From Bacteroidia bacterium (GTDB lineage: Bacteria; Bacteroidota; Bacteroidia; B-17B0; Aurantibacillaceae): a stretch of DNA of 64,000 nucleotides. Location: NCBI GenBank assembly GCA_016787705.1, contig JAEUTP010000014.1, positions 186,001 to 250,000 of the forward strand, written 5' to 3'. Positions within the stretch are counted from its first letter, which is position 1. Every line of letters starts with the position of its first letter. The notes beneath the pieces are model-generated. The model was given only the letters and a program-made list of their open reading frames with translations, was not told where the DNA came from and searched no databases. The translations under genes were made by a program, and so were the position numbers. This document shows positions 24,997 through 34,700 of this stretch, one piece after another.

Positions 24997-26991
24997 TTGA
25001 AATTTAAAAGTTTAATAATTTTACTTGCCTTTATTTTTGGAACAGATCTTTATTGTACCAATAGAGATTCTTTGCTTAAAATTGCCTATAGTCCTTCTTC
25101 AACGGATAGTGTTAAGTTTTTTATTTATTATGATATGGCCTGGGATTATTTATACTCAGATCCCGATTCTGCATATACATTCTCAAAACAAGCCTTTTTT
25201 CATGCAAAAAAATCGGGCTCGGCCCGCATCCAAACAAAGATCCTTAACCTTATGGGTTCTTATTTCCAGGTTAAGGGTGATTATGTAAAAGCGATTGATT
25301 ATTATCAAAAATCGCTCAATTTAGGCGAACAAAAGAAAATTGATGAAGCTGTACTTGTTGCTTTAGGTAACATTGGTGCTATTTATATAACTATAGGGCA
25401 AAATAAAAAAGGATTGGAGTATCAGCTAAAAAGCCTTGCTATTGCTGAGAAATTAAATAATGAAAATAAGCTGGCAAGTATCTATAATAACTTAAGCTTG
25501 CTGTATAATAATTTCCTTGATTTTAATAAATCACTTGAGTATGGTAAAAAATCATTGGCTATTTATAAAAAAATGGAAAATGTAAATGGCATTTGTTCGG
25601 CTTACGGCAATATTGGTAATGCGTATATGGGATTAAAGGATCTTGATGAAGCGCTTAAGAATTTTATTAAGAATAATGAATTATCAAAAGAAGCGGAAAA
25701 TCCCTATGAAGAATGTACATCATCCATGGATATTGGCGAGATCTATTACAAACGAAAACAATATAACCTTGCACTCCCCTATTATTTAAAAGCAGAAGAG
25801 ATTGGTGAAGAAATTGAAGATTACAGTACTTTGCAAAGTGTATACAGTAATCTTTATAAGATCTATAAAGAAACCGGTGACATAAAAAAAGCATTGGTAA
25901 AGTATGAAAAATATGTTTCCGTTATTGAAAAGTTGAATGAGACAAGCTCTAAAGAAGAACTTCACAAAAAAGAAATTGAATTTGAATTTAATCGTCGTGC
26001 CGTTAGAGATAGTATTAAAAATGCCGAAGCTAATATTATTAAAGATGAAAAAATTAAAGCCAGTAAAGCACAAATTGACAGGGATAAGATCTTAAAAATA
26101 GCCCTCACAGCCGGATTTGTATTAGTATTTATTTTCGGGATTGTTATTTTTAACCGTTTTAGAATTATCCGCAAGCAAAAAGAGATCATTGAAATAAAAA
26201 GCAAGCAAACAGAAGAGCAAAAAGAGATCATCGAAAATAAAAATAAAGAGATCACCGACTCAATTAACTATGCAAAAAGAATTCAATATACATTATTGGC
26301 GCATAGTGACTTTTTAGATGTTCATCTCGGAAAGGATAATTATTTTACTTTATTTCATCCTAAAGATATTGTTAGTGGCGATTTTTATTGGGCCTGTGAG
26401 CAGGACAATAAATTCTTTTTAGCCGTTTGCGATTCCACCGGGCATGGTGTGCCGGGTGCATTTATGAGTTTACTCAATATTGGTTTTTTAAGCGAGGCCA
26501 TTAACGAAAAATTGATCTTACAGCCCAATGAGATCTTAAATTATGCCCGTTCGCGCTTAATAAACTCTATAAGTAAAGAAGAACAAAAAGATGGATTTGA
26601 TGGTGTGTTGCTTTGCATCGATAAAAAAGCAAATAAAATAACTTATGCCTCAGCAAATAATTCGCCTATAATGATTCATAATCAGCAGATAATAGAGCTT
26701 GAAAAAGATAAAATGCCTGTTGGTAAAGGTGAGCGTGAGCAGGATTTTACCCTTAATGAAATTAAAGTACAAAAAGGTGATACACTGTATTTATATACTG
26801 ATGGTTATGCAGATCAGTTTGGCGGACCAAAAGGAAAAAAATATAAATACAAGCAATTAAATAATGAATTGTTGGCCATTAATAAAATGCCTTTAAAAAA
26901 TCAGGCCGAAACACTTATCAAAAATTTTCAGGATTGGAAGTGTGATCTTGAGCAAGTAGATGATGTTTGTGTAATAGGAATTCGTTTTTAA
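24997..26991 (+). CDS. TPR receptor with SpoIIE/PP2C-type serine phosphatase output (TTG start)
   Basis: Signal peptide, TPRs (~30-330; DYVKAIDYYQKSLNLGEQ, DFNKSLEYGKKSLAIYKK), a membrane span ~365-387, a long coiled coil with two near-identical KEIIE(I/N)K blocks and EITDSINYAKRIQYTLL, then SpoIIE. Metal ligands: Asp462 (SGDFYW), Asp479 (CDSTGHG), Asp602 (YTDGYADQFGG), Asp655/656 (VDDVCVIG). I prefer the TTG at 24997 (MKFKSLIILLAFIFG): it gives a normal signal peptide and puts N-R-D-S-L-L-K in register with the 19157 paralogue. In-frame starts at 24886 and 24901 would add ~35 implausible residues. Its phosphatase is closest in sequence to that of the 20596 gene. Confidence 0.85.
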   Translation: MKFKSLIILLAFIFGTDLYCTNRDSLLKIAYSPSSTDSVKFFIYYDMAWDYLYSDPDSAYTFSKQAFFHAKKSGSARIQTKILNLMGSYFQVKGDYVKAIDYYQKSLNLGEQKKIDEAVLVALGNIGAIYITIGQNKKGLEYQLKSLAIAEKLNNENKLASIYNNLSLLYNNFLDFNKSLEYGKKSLAIYKKMENVNGICSAYGNIGNAYMGLKDLDEALKNFIKNNELSKEAENPYEECTSSMDIGEIYYKRKQYNLALPYYLKAEEIGEEIEDYSTLQSVYSNLYKIYKETGDIKKALVKYEKYVSVIEKLNETSSKEELHKKEIEFEFNRRAVRDSIKNAEANIIKDEKIKASKAQIDRDKILKIALTAGFVLVFIFGIVIFNRFRIIRKQKEIIEIKSKQTEEQKEIIENKNKEITDSINYAKRIQYTLLAHSDFLDVHLGKDNYFTLFHPKDIVSGDFYWACEQDNKFFLAVCDSTGHGVPGAFMSLLNIGFLSEAINEKLILQPNEILNYARSRLINSISKEEQKDGFDGVLLCIDKKANKITYASANNSPIMIHNQQIIELEKDKMPVGKGEREQDFTLNEIKVQKGDTLYLYTDGYADQFGGPKGKKYKYKQLNNELLAINKMPLKNQAETLIKNFQDWKCDLEQVDDVCVIGIRF

Positions 26992-27036
26992 TTCTGAATT
27001 TATTTTAATTCTTTACTAATTCGATTTAACAAAGAT

Positions 27037-27081
27037 TTAACTAGTTAACTCTTGTCGTTTTTAACATTGCGCAAGTGTTAA
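27037..27081. promoter_or_regulatory. Two palindromes upstream of the Ig-like adhesin gene
   Basis: TTAACTAGTTAA (27037-27048) is a perfect 12-base palindrome. TTAACA (27061-27066) and TGTTAA (27076-27081) flank a near-symmetric ttgcgcaag. Both lie just upstream of a -7 type element TATATTTG (27109-27116), whose nearest TTTG (27091-27094) is spaced only 14 bases away. They could be operator sites for the adhesin gene. Confidence 0.4.
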
Positions 27082-27140
27082 TTGTATTTTTTTGCATCAC
27101 TTTTTTAATATATTTGCTTACATCACTAAAAAATTAAAAC

Positions 27141-29255
27141 ATGAAAAAACATTTCCTAAAAATCTTTTTGCCTTTATTGATCACTAATTTTGCTATTGCC
27201 CAACAAAGCAAACAAAACAATTTTTCTGTGGTTAACGATAATTCTTATTCCTCTAATTCATCCGCTTCAAAAGTTAAAGGCCTCAGTGCAGCTTTTTCAA
27301 CAACAACATCAACCTGTATGTCGGTTGACTTTCCGGCGCCTGCAACATGGTCATTGGTAAATTACGGCACAGGTACACCATTTGCTGCTAATGGCTTTGT
27401 AAGCGGCCCTAATATTTACGCTGATAAAGAAAAAGCGATGTATTTTGATGTTTCTGCAAGTGCAAACTCAAGCGTAACACACGTTTATGTTGGTTTTGGC
27501 CGTGCCTATTCAGCTACACCTTCAAAAACTGTAGCGTTAAGAATTTATGACGGAACAACAACCAATGTGGTTGGCGCTTTACTTGGAGTAACAACAATAA
27601 CTATGGGTGAGATCATGGCTGATGTAGCTGCAAGCCAGTATTCGGATTTTTATTTTCCTACGCCGGTAGCATTACCTGCTTCAAAAAAATTCTATTGCAG
27701 TGTTGATATAACAGGTTTATCATGGTCTGCATCCCCTAAAGACTCATTAAGTATCGTTAGTAATACAAGCGGCCAAACTACCCCAGGTAAAGCGTGGGAA
27801 AAACAAAGTAATAATGCATGGTACAATTATTCAAATACAACTTTTTCTTGGGGCCAGAATGTATCATTGCTGATTCACCCTTTCCTTGTTCAATCTCCGG
27901 TTATTTCTACTTTTGCTATTACAAATAATACCATTTGTGCCGGTCAAAATGCAAGTTATAACTCAACCGGATCAACTACCGGTGGTTCTGTTTATTGGGA
28001 CTTTGGTTCTTCGCCAACAGCAACTTCAACAGCATTATCACCGTCAAATTTATTTCCAAGTGCCGGTACTTTTACAACCTATTTATTAGTTTATGATGCT
28101 TGTGGTTCTTACGCGGTATCTTCTAAAACTGTGTTGGTAAATGCTAATCCAACGGTTGGTGCTAATATTACTTCTACAAACGTTTGTGCAGGTACAAATA
28201 TTACTTTATCAGGTACAGGTGCTAATAGCTATGCATGGACAGGCGGAGTTACCAATAACGTTGCCTTTGCTCCTGCATCAACATTAAACTATACTGTAAC
28301 AGGTACAGCAACCAACGGTTGTACAAATACTGCTGTTTCTTCGGTGGTAGTTACTCCTAATCCTGTTGTAACTGCAACTACAAGTGCTGCTTCGGTATGT
28401 GCCGGCGGTAGTGTTACATTAAATGGCGGTGGCGCTACGTCTTATGTTTGGACCGGTGGTGTAACCAATAACGTTGCCTTCTCTCCTTCTTCATCAAATA
28501 CATACACAGTTACAGGCACAACGGGTGCTTGTTCAGGTACAGCATCTATTAATATTCCAGTTAATCCAAACCCAACGGTTACTGCAAATACAACAACCAA
28601 TACGGTTTGTGCCGGCAGTAATATTACTTTAACAGGCGGTGGCGCTACCTCTTATACATGGACAGGCGGTGCTTCAAACAACGTAGCTTTTGCTCCTTCT
28701 ACTTCTACCACTTATGTTGTAACAGGTTTAACTGGCAATTGTACAGGCACAGCCGCAGTAGCTATTACTGTCAATACAGTACCTGCTGTTACCGCTAATG
28801 CCACTTCTACTTTGGTTTGCTCAGGTTCAAGCGTTACTTTAACTGGTGGCGGTGCAACTACTTATACATGGTCTGGATCTGTTGTGGATGGTGTAGCATT
28901 TGTTCCTTCAGGCACTGCTACTTATACAGTAACCGGCACAGGTTCTAATGGCTGTTCTAAAACTGCAACTGTAAGCGTAACCGTTTCTTTATGTACAGGT
29001 TTAGTTTCAAATTCAAATACTGTAAACGTTCTTTTATATCCAAATCCTAATAATGGTATGTTTACTATTGAAAGTAAAGGTTTCTCATCTTCTGCTTTTG
29101 TGCAGGTATATGACAACTTAGGTAAATTGGTGTTTATTGAAAGTATCAACGATGCAAAACATATTATCAATGCACATTTTGCTACAGGTATTTATACAGT
29201 TAAGATCATTGATCAAAATACAATTCAAAGTATTCATAAATTAGTTATCGAATGA
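27141..29255 (+). CDS. Secreted Ig-like/PKD-like repeat protein with T9SS type A signal
   Basis: A 704-residue surface protein: signal peptide (1-20), an N-terminal non-repetitive domain (~45-250), a PKD-like unit (~255-335, YWDFGSSPTATSTALSP), then four tandem Ig-like units of ~70 residues starting near 336, 407, 477 and 547. Each repeat contains VC(A/S)G.. and (G)GGATSYTW(T/S)G. The C-terminal ~70 residues (LLYPNPNNGMFTIESKG..., GIYTVKI) are a T9SS type A sorting domain. Probably an adhesin or extracellular matrix component. The nucleotide sequence of repeats 1-3 is similar enough to allow recombination. A strong terminator follows. It sits between the phosphatase array and a broken PAS-SpoIIE gene. 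Confidence 0.85.
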   Translation: MKKHFLKIFLPLLITNFAIAQQSKQNNFSVVNDNSYSSNSSASKVKGLSAAFSTTTSTCMSVDFPAPATWSLVNYGTGTPFAANGFVSGPNIYADKEKAMYFDVSASANSSVTHVYVGFGRAYSATPSKTVALRIYDGTTTNVVGALLGVTTITMGEIMADVAASQYSDFYFPTPVALPASKKFYCSVDITGLSWSASPKDSLSIVSNTSGQTTPGKAWEKQSNNAWYNYSNTTFSWGQNVSLLIHPFLVQSPVISTFAITNNTICAGQNASYNSTGSTTGGSVYWDFGSSPTATSTALSPSNLFPSAGTFTTYLLVYDACGSYAVSSKTVLVNANPTVGANITSTNVCAGTNITLSGTGANSYAWTGGVTNNVAFAPASTLNYTVTGTATNGCTNTAVSSVVVTPNPVVTATTSAASVCAGGSVTLNGGGATSYVWTGGVTNNVAFSPSSSNTYTVTGTTGACSGTASINIPVNPNPTVTANTTTNTVCAGSNITLTGGGATSYTWTGGASNNVAFAPSTSTTYVVTGLTGNCTGTAAVAITVNTVPAVTANATSTLVCSGSSVTLTGGGATTYTWSGSVVDGVAFVPSGTATYTVTGTGSNGCSKTATVSVTVSLCTGLVSNSNTVNVLLYPNPNNGMFTIESKGFSSSAFVQVYDNLGKLVFIESINDAKHIINAHFATGIYTVKIIDQNTIQSIHKLVIE

Positions 29256-29268
29256 ATAATGCGTATTT

Positions 29269-29306
29269 AAAAAAAGTCCCATACATTTTTTGTGTGGGAC
29301 TTTTTT
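29269..29306. terminator. Strong bidirectional terminator
   Basis: Stem aaaaaagtcccataca / tgtgtgggactttttt (one G-T pair) with a 5-6 base loop, between the adhesin gene and the convergent PAS-SpoIIE pseudogene; it can serve both strands. Confidence 0.9.
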
Positions 29307-29324
29307 ATTTTATAGGAATAGCTT

Positions 29325-30482
29325 TCAAATAAAAAAACTTATTATTAAAATATCATCAGTTTGTTCTTCGTCCTGTTTCCAGTTTCTTAATGAATAATCT
29401 AAAAAAGAACTTTGTTCATCAGCGTCCATTCCTTCTAGCGAAAGCAAAAGCTCCTTAAACGCTTTTCTATTAAGTTTCTTATTATTATTTCCCCCAAACT
29501 GGTCGGCATAACCGTCGGTAGTAAGGTACACACGATCTCCTTCTTTTAGTTGAATTGTATTTAAAGCAAAATACTTTTTATCAAAATAATAACCAACGGG
29601 ATATTTACTTCCTTTTATTTCAATTAGTTCTTTATCACTCACTAAAAATAAAGGTCGCATAGCACCGGCAAATTCTAATACATTGGTTTTTTTATTGATC
29701 GCACATAACGAAATATCCATACCGTCATACCGTATATCTTCGGGATTATTTTTATTGAGCGAATCAAATAATAATTCATCCAATGCATAAATTATCTAAT
29801 CAGGTTTTTTTAGTATCTTATTATAAAATACTTCTTTTAATAACGAGTTGGCAATTACCGACATCATAGCTCCAGGTACACCATGGCCAGTACAATCAAT
29901 AGCGGCAACATATTTTGTTTCTTCATTCTCGTAAAAAAAATAATAATCGCCACTTACTATATCTTTTGGGAGGTATAACACAAAACCATCTTTAAAGTTT
30001 CTTTTTAAGAAATTATCGTTTGGCAAAATGGCTTGTTGTATCTTTTGTGCATAATTTAAACTCGCTGTTATTTCTTTGTTTTTTTCTGTTAAAGATTTAT
30101 TTATATCAAGCGTTCGCTGTTCTGATCTTTTTTTATCAGTAACATCAATGCCAATACCAATTAATTTATTATCCTGCAACATGGCAGAGCTCCATTTAAA
30201 CCATTTCAAAAGTCCTTTAGAAGTTTTTAAAGCATGTTCAAAGCCCTGGTCAACACGGTATGAATCGTGCATCATGATAGAGAGTATTTTTTCTTTTACT
30301 GCCAGGCCTTCATCAATATCAGGGCGTGGAATGATCCACCAGTTGTTGCCTAAAAGCTCTTCAGGTTCAAAACCAAGCAAGGTTTTTGCGGAGTTGCTTA
30401 TATACTCTACTTCACCTTTGTTGTTTACAACAACTAGTAATGTATTTAACTTGTCCAATACAAGATCAGGGATCGTTTGCAT
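29325..30482 (-). pseudogene. PAS-SpoIIE phosphatase gene interrupted by an in-frame TAG
   Basis: Starting at ATG 30480-30482 the frame encodes a PAS domain (~5-125: LLVVVNNKGEVEYISNSAKTLLGF), the linker EITASLNYAQKIQQAILPN, and the first half of a SpoIIE domain (SGDYYFF, DCTGHGVPGAMMS) up to codon 228. Codon 229 is TAG (29796-29798). The same frame continues without any shift for 156 more codons and completes the phosphatase (DGMDISLC, TTDGYADQFGG, TDDILIISFFI). A single substitution thus separates it from an intact 385-residue cytoplasmic PAS-phosphatase. The rest looks undamaged, so this is a recent mutation, a sequencing error or, less likely, readthrough. TAG is used as a normal stop elsewhere in the window. 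Confidence 0.85.
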
Positions 30483-30735
30483 ATTCTTAAAAAATAAAAT
30501 TGAAAAAAATGAAATTAAAATTGCCGGAAGATTAATATCGGCGCATGATAAAAGTCGTAATATGCCAACAATTATTAAAATTGCACGCAATAAAACACAT
30601 TTTATGAGATTGATCTTTCATCTATAAAAACAAAGGAACAAAACAAGAATTGAAAAAGCAAGATAAATGTTTAAAATTAGCGGGTTTCATTTTCCAAATC
30701 TTTAATTATATTTGTTTAGCATTAAAAACATCTCT

Positions 30736-31116
30736 ATGAAAAAAATCATCAATACTCCTGACGCTCCGGCACCAATCGGGCCTTATAACCAAGCGGTAAT
30801 TGTTGGCGACAGCATGTTTATCAGCGGCACTATTGCTATGGATCTTCAAAGTAAACAACTGGTTAAAACCAGTATTAAGGAAGAAACTAAAATGGTAATG
30901 GATTACCTTGGCGCTATATTAAAAGCTGGTGGCTGTACTTACGATAACGTTGTAAAAAGCACCATTTTTTTGAACGACATGAACAATTTCGTGCATGTTA
31001 ACGAGGTTTACGCATCGTATTTTAAGAACGATTTTCCGGCGCGTGCTACTATACAGGCAGCCCGTTTGCCTAAAGACGCCAATGTTGAGATAAGTGTAGA
31101 AGCAAAAATATTTTAA
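30736..31116 (+). CDS. ridA: RidA family enamine/imine deaminase
   Basis: A 126-residue RidA (YjgF/L-PSP) protein: hydrolyses reactive enamines and imines such as 2-aminoacrylate formed by PLP enzymes. Family marks: NTPDAPAPIGPYNQAV at the N-terminus, SGTIAMD, the YASYFKNDFPARATIQAARLP segment with the conserved substrate-binding Arg, and VEISVEAKIF at the end. The ATG at 30736 is chosen over a start 8 codons upstream. A -7 type element TATATTTG lies at 30707-30714. An intrinsic terminator follows. Confidence 0.93.
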   Translation: MKKIINTPDAPAPIGPYNQAVIVGDSMFISGTIAMDLQSKQLVKTSIKEETKMVMDYLGAILKAGGCTYDNVVKSTIFLNDMNNFVHVNEVYASYFKNDFPARATIQAARLPKDANVEISVEAKIF

Positions 31117-31134
31117 TAAACTAAAAATTTAATT

Positions 31135-31161
31135 AAAAGCCGGGTAATTGCCCGGCTTTTT
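31135..31161 (+). terminator. Intrinsic terminator of ridA
   Basis: Perfect 10-base stem aaaagccggg / cccggctttt with a 6-base loop and terminal T run, 18 bases after the ridA stop. Confidence 0.92.
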
Positions 31162-31285
31162 GCGTTTAATGAATATAGGTATAAAAGCGTATAAAGCTTA
31201 CTTCAACAGGCCCGTATTACTTAATAAATGATAGTAATTTGTTAAATATTTACTTAGACCTTAATGGATTTTTCTTCGTAAATTT

Positions 31286-31684
31286 AAATGCAAGTTGTTC
31301 TATCGCTGTGAGGTTAATCTCGCAGAGGAAAGTCCGGGCAACATAGGGCAATCCGCCACCTGAAAGGGTGGGTGCAAAAATCGAAATGTTTTTGTAACAG
31401 AAAGTGCCACAGAAAACAAGGTAGCCACGAGGTGCGAAAGCACTTGCGGTGATAGTGAAAATGTGAGGTAAGAGCTCACAAGCGTAATTAGTGATAATTA
31501 TGTTGGGTAAACCTCGGATGTTGAAAGGCCAAATAGGTTGCGGTAATTAAGGCGGCTCGTCTTATTCCGATCCCGATATTTATCGGGAGGAAGCCGCAAT
31601 GGGTAGGTCGCAAAGATAAATGATAGAATATACCGCAGGGCAACCTGCGATGAAACAGAACCCGGCTTACAGGCTTGCAAATGT
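31286..31684 (+). ncRNA. rnpB: RNase P RNA (bacterial class A)
   Basis: The catalytic RNA that matures tRNA 5' ends. The universal 5' signature gaggaaagtccgggc is at 31324-31338 and the complementary 3' signature acagaacccggcttac near 31655-31670. P1 can form between TGCAAG at 31289-31294 and CTTGCA at 31674-31679. Length ~400 is normal. The ends are set by the P1 helix, uncertain by a few bases. TAAATTTA (31279-31286) is a possible -7 element. No terminator is visible before the adhesin gene that begins ~20 bases later. Confidence 0.95.
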
Positions 31685-31705
31685 GTGTGAAATAAATTAT
31701 TAAGG

Positions 31706-34700
31706 ATGATCAAACGTTTACTGTTTTTTATAACTTTAATTTTCTCTTTTTCTGCTAAGGCGCAGTGTCCAACTGTGTTTGATTATCTTGGTAATCCGTC
31801 ACCGCACCCTTATTTTATTAGCTGTACCGGCACCTCATACATGCTTAATTTTCAATCTGCCAGCAGTTGGGGAGCTTATACAATTAACTGGGGCGACGGC
31901 AGCCCAACTGTGCCGGGAGTATCGTATGCAGCCAATACAATTTTAACGCATAACTATGCAGCAACAGTAGATACCTTTGTTGTTACACTTATAATTCCAG
32001 CGCTAAATTGCACATTAACAGGTATTGTTGTTATGGAAAAGCCGGTTAATGCTTCTATACAAATTCCCATTGGAGGCGTTACGCAAGCCTGTGCGCCTAA
32101 AACATTATCATTTACTAATTCAAGCACAGATGTAAGCCCCACAACAAATTTTGTCTGGAATTTTGGAGATGGCTCCCCACCTGTTCCATTTACTTATACA
32201 AATGCCGGGCAAACCATAACGCATACTTATCTCAAGAACACAGTCAACTGTCAAACACAAATAACTTTGCAGGCGCTTAATTATTGTAGTTTTGGCAATC
32301 CTACAATCGCCAACTTCAACCCTATTCAAATTTATGATGTGGATAACGCTGCCATTACGCCCGATCTTTTAATTCGTTGCTGGCCTGATAATGTTTTTAC
32401 ATTTACAAATACCACTCAAAGAAATTGTTTAGCACAGGGCAATACCTTTCAGCGCCAGGAATGGTGGAACTTTGGTATGTATTGGCCGCCAATAAACCAC
32501 GATTCTATTATTGACTGGAAGCCATGGCCGCCCACAACACCTATAAGTATTGCTTATCCTGCGGTTGGTACTTATTCTGTTATGCTAAGAGATAGTAATT
32601 TATGTGGTGTAGATACTGCGATTATTAACGTACAAATTGTTAATCCACCAACGGCCAGCCTTGTGGCACCGCCAGGACCGTTATGCCAAAATGCACCAAT
32701 CACTTTTACAAATGCCAGTCCTGCAGGTTTTTCGTATTTGTGGGATTTTGGAACAGGTGGCGGCTTTGTTAATCTTGGAGCAGGACCTAAAACAAATATT
32801 TACTCTACACCCGGTACATATACCGTGCAGTTAGCTGCCTTTATTCCCGGAGCAGGAGCTGCCTGTACATCCACAGTTCAAGTCGTCATAAATATTTTGC
32901 CCTCGCCTACGGCTAGCTTTGTAGCTACGCCTACGGCAGGTTGTAATGCATTAAACAATGTTGTCTTTAACGAATCTTCTATAGGTGCTGTTTCATGGAG
33001 CTGGAACTTTGGAAACAGTAATACAAGTTCAGTCCAGATTCCGCCAAATCAAAACTATCCTGCTGTTGGTTCATATACAGTATCATTAAGTGTTACAGGC
33101 GCAAACGGCTGCGTTAATACTAAAACTGCATCTATTATTGTTCGTCCAAATCCTGTGGCTGCTTTTTCTCCATCATCAACCTGTGTTGGTTCGGTAACAA
33201 GTTTTTCAAACCTTTCTACTGTAACGGGTACTAATGCTATTAACAGCTATACATGGAATTTTGGTGATGGTTCTCCAACTTCAAATGTGCAGCATCCTCC
33301 ACATACTTATAGCACTGCGGCAACATTTACAGTAAAATTAATTGTAGCTACAGCTTTTTGTAAAGATTCAACAACAAATACAATAACAGCAAATGTAAAA
33401 CCAACTGCAAATTTTGTATTTACGCCAACAGTTGGCTGCCCGCCATTAGCTGTTACTTTTACAAATACTACTTTAAATGGTATTAATTATTTGTGGAATT
33501 TTGGTGTAACTCCTACAGCAACATCTTCTGCTATTAATCCAACGTTTACGTACAGTAACACGTTACAGGCAACATTAAATAATACAATTACTTTAATTGC
33601 ATCAACCGCCGCCGGCTGTAGTGATACAATCAAAAAGGTAGTAACCATCTTGCCAAGACCAGTAGCATCATTTACCGGTAATTTAAACCCCGGTTGTTCG
33701 CCTTTACCGGTAACATTTACAAATACAACTATTGGCGCAACCACTTATTCATGGACATTTGGAGATAATACATCTTCAACCGTTTTAAATCCCAGCCACA
33801 CTTACACCAACAATTCATTTTTATTAATGACCAATACTATTACTTTAGTGGCAACAAATAGTGTAGGTTGTACAGATACAGTAAAACACACAATCCAGAT
33901 CTTTCCAAAAACATTCACATCATTTACCATGATTCCGGCAAGCGGTTGTACGCCTTTATCGGTAAGCTTTCCATCCGTACCAGGTGTTATCTCCTATACA
34001 TGGAGTTGGGGTGATGGCTCGCCTTCGGTGGTAACAACTACTGCCCCATCTAACCATGTTTTTACAAATACCACAACTGCTACACAAACATTTACTGTAA
34101 AATTAGTTGCCAGCAATGGTTTTGGATGTATAGACTCCAGTTTTGGCAGCCCCATTGTTTTTCCAAAACCTATCCCAAATTTTAGCGCCACTCCTGTTTC
34201 AGGTTGTTCGCCGCTTTTGGTAACATTTACTAATTCAAGTACAGGTAATAATAGCAGTGCATGGCTTTTTGGTAATGGAAATGCCTCTATTTTAAATAAC
34301 CCGGTTATGACATTTACCAATGCGCCGGGCTCAGGGCCGTTTACCTATAGTGTAAAGCTGGTTGTGGGTACGGCAAATAATTGTTACGATTCAATTATAA
34401 AACCAATAAATTTATTTGCAAGACCAATGTCGGCCATGTTGGTAGATACTCCCGCCTGTTCGCCGGCAAAATTAACCTTCACTAATACTTCTATAGGGGC
34501 AAGTTCGTACTTATGGGATTTTGGAAATTCAAGTTCTTCTACGCAAACTAACCCAACGCAGATTTACACAAATCCTGTTCCTGTTAATCAGAGTTATCTT
34601 GTGAGTCTTATTTCTGTAAATAGTAATGGATGTAAGGATACATTAAAGGTTCCGTTAGTAGTTCACCCACAGCCTGTATTCTTTATTTCAGCATTACCTG

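Noticed and set aside
28146..28985. Regular repeats that could suggest a CRISPR-like array
   Set aside because: The ~210-base units are in-frame Ig-like domains of a secreted protein; no short palindromic repeats or unique spacers.
29796..29798. TAG as a recoded sense codon
   Set aside because: TAG ends other intact genes here (e.g. at 5074, 19138, 35476), so a general reassignment is not supported; a mutation is simpler.
31498..31713. A 71-codon minus-strand ORF (contains LQACKPGSVSSQ)
   Set aside because: It is antisense to the 3' part of RNase P RNA; this peptide is a well-known false prediction over rnpB.
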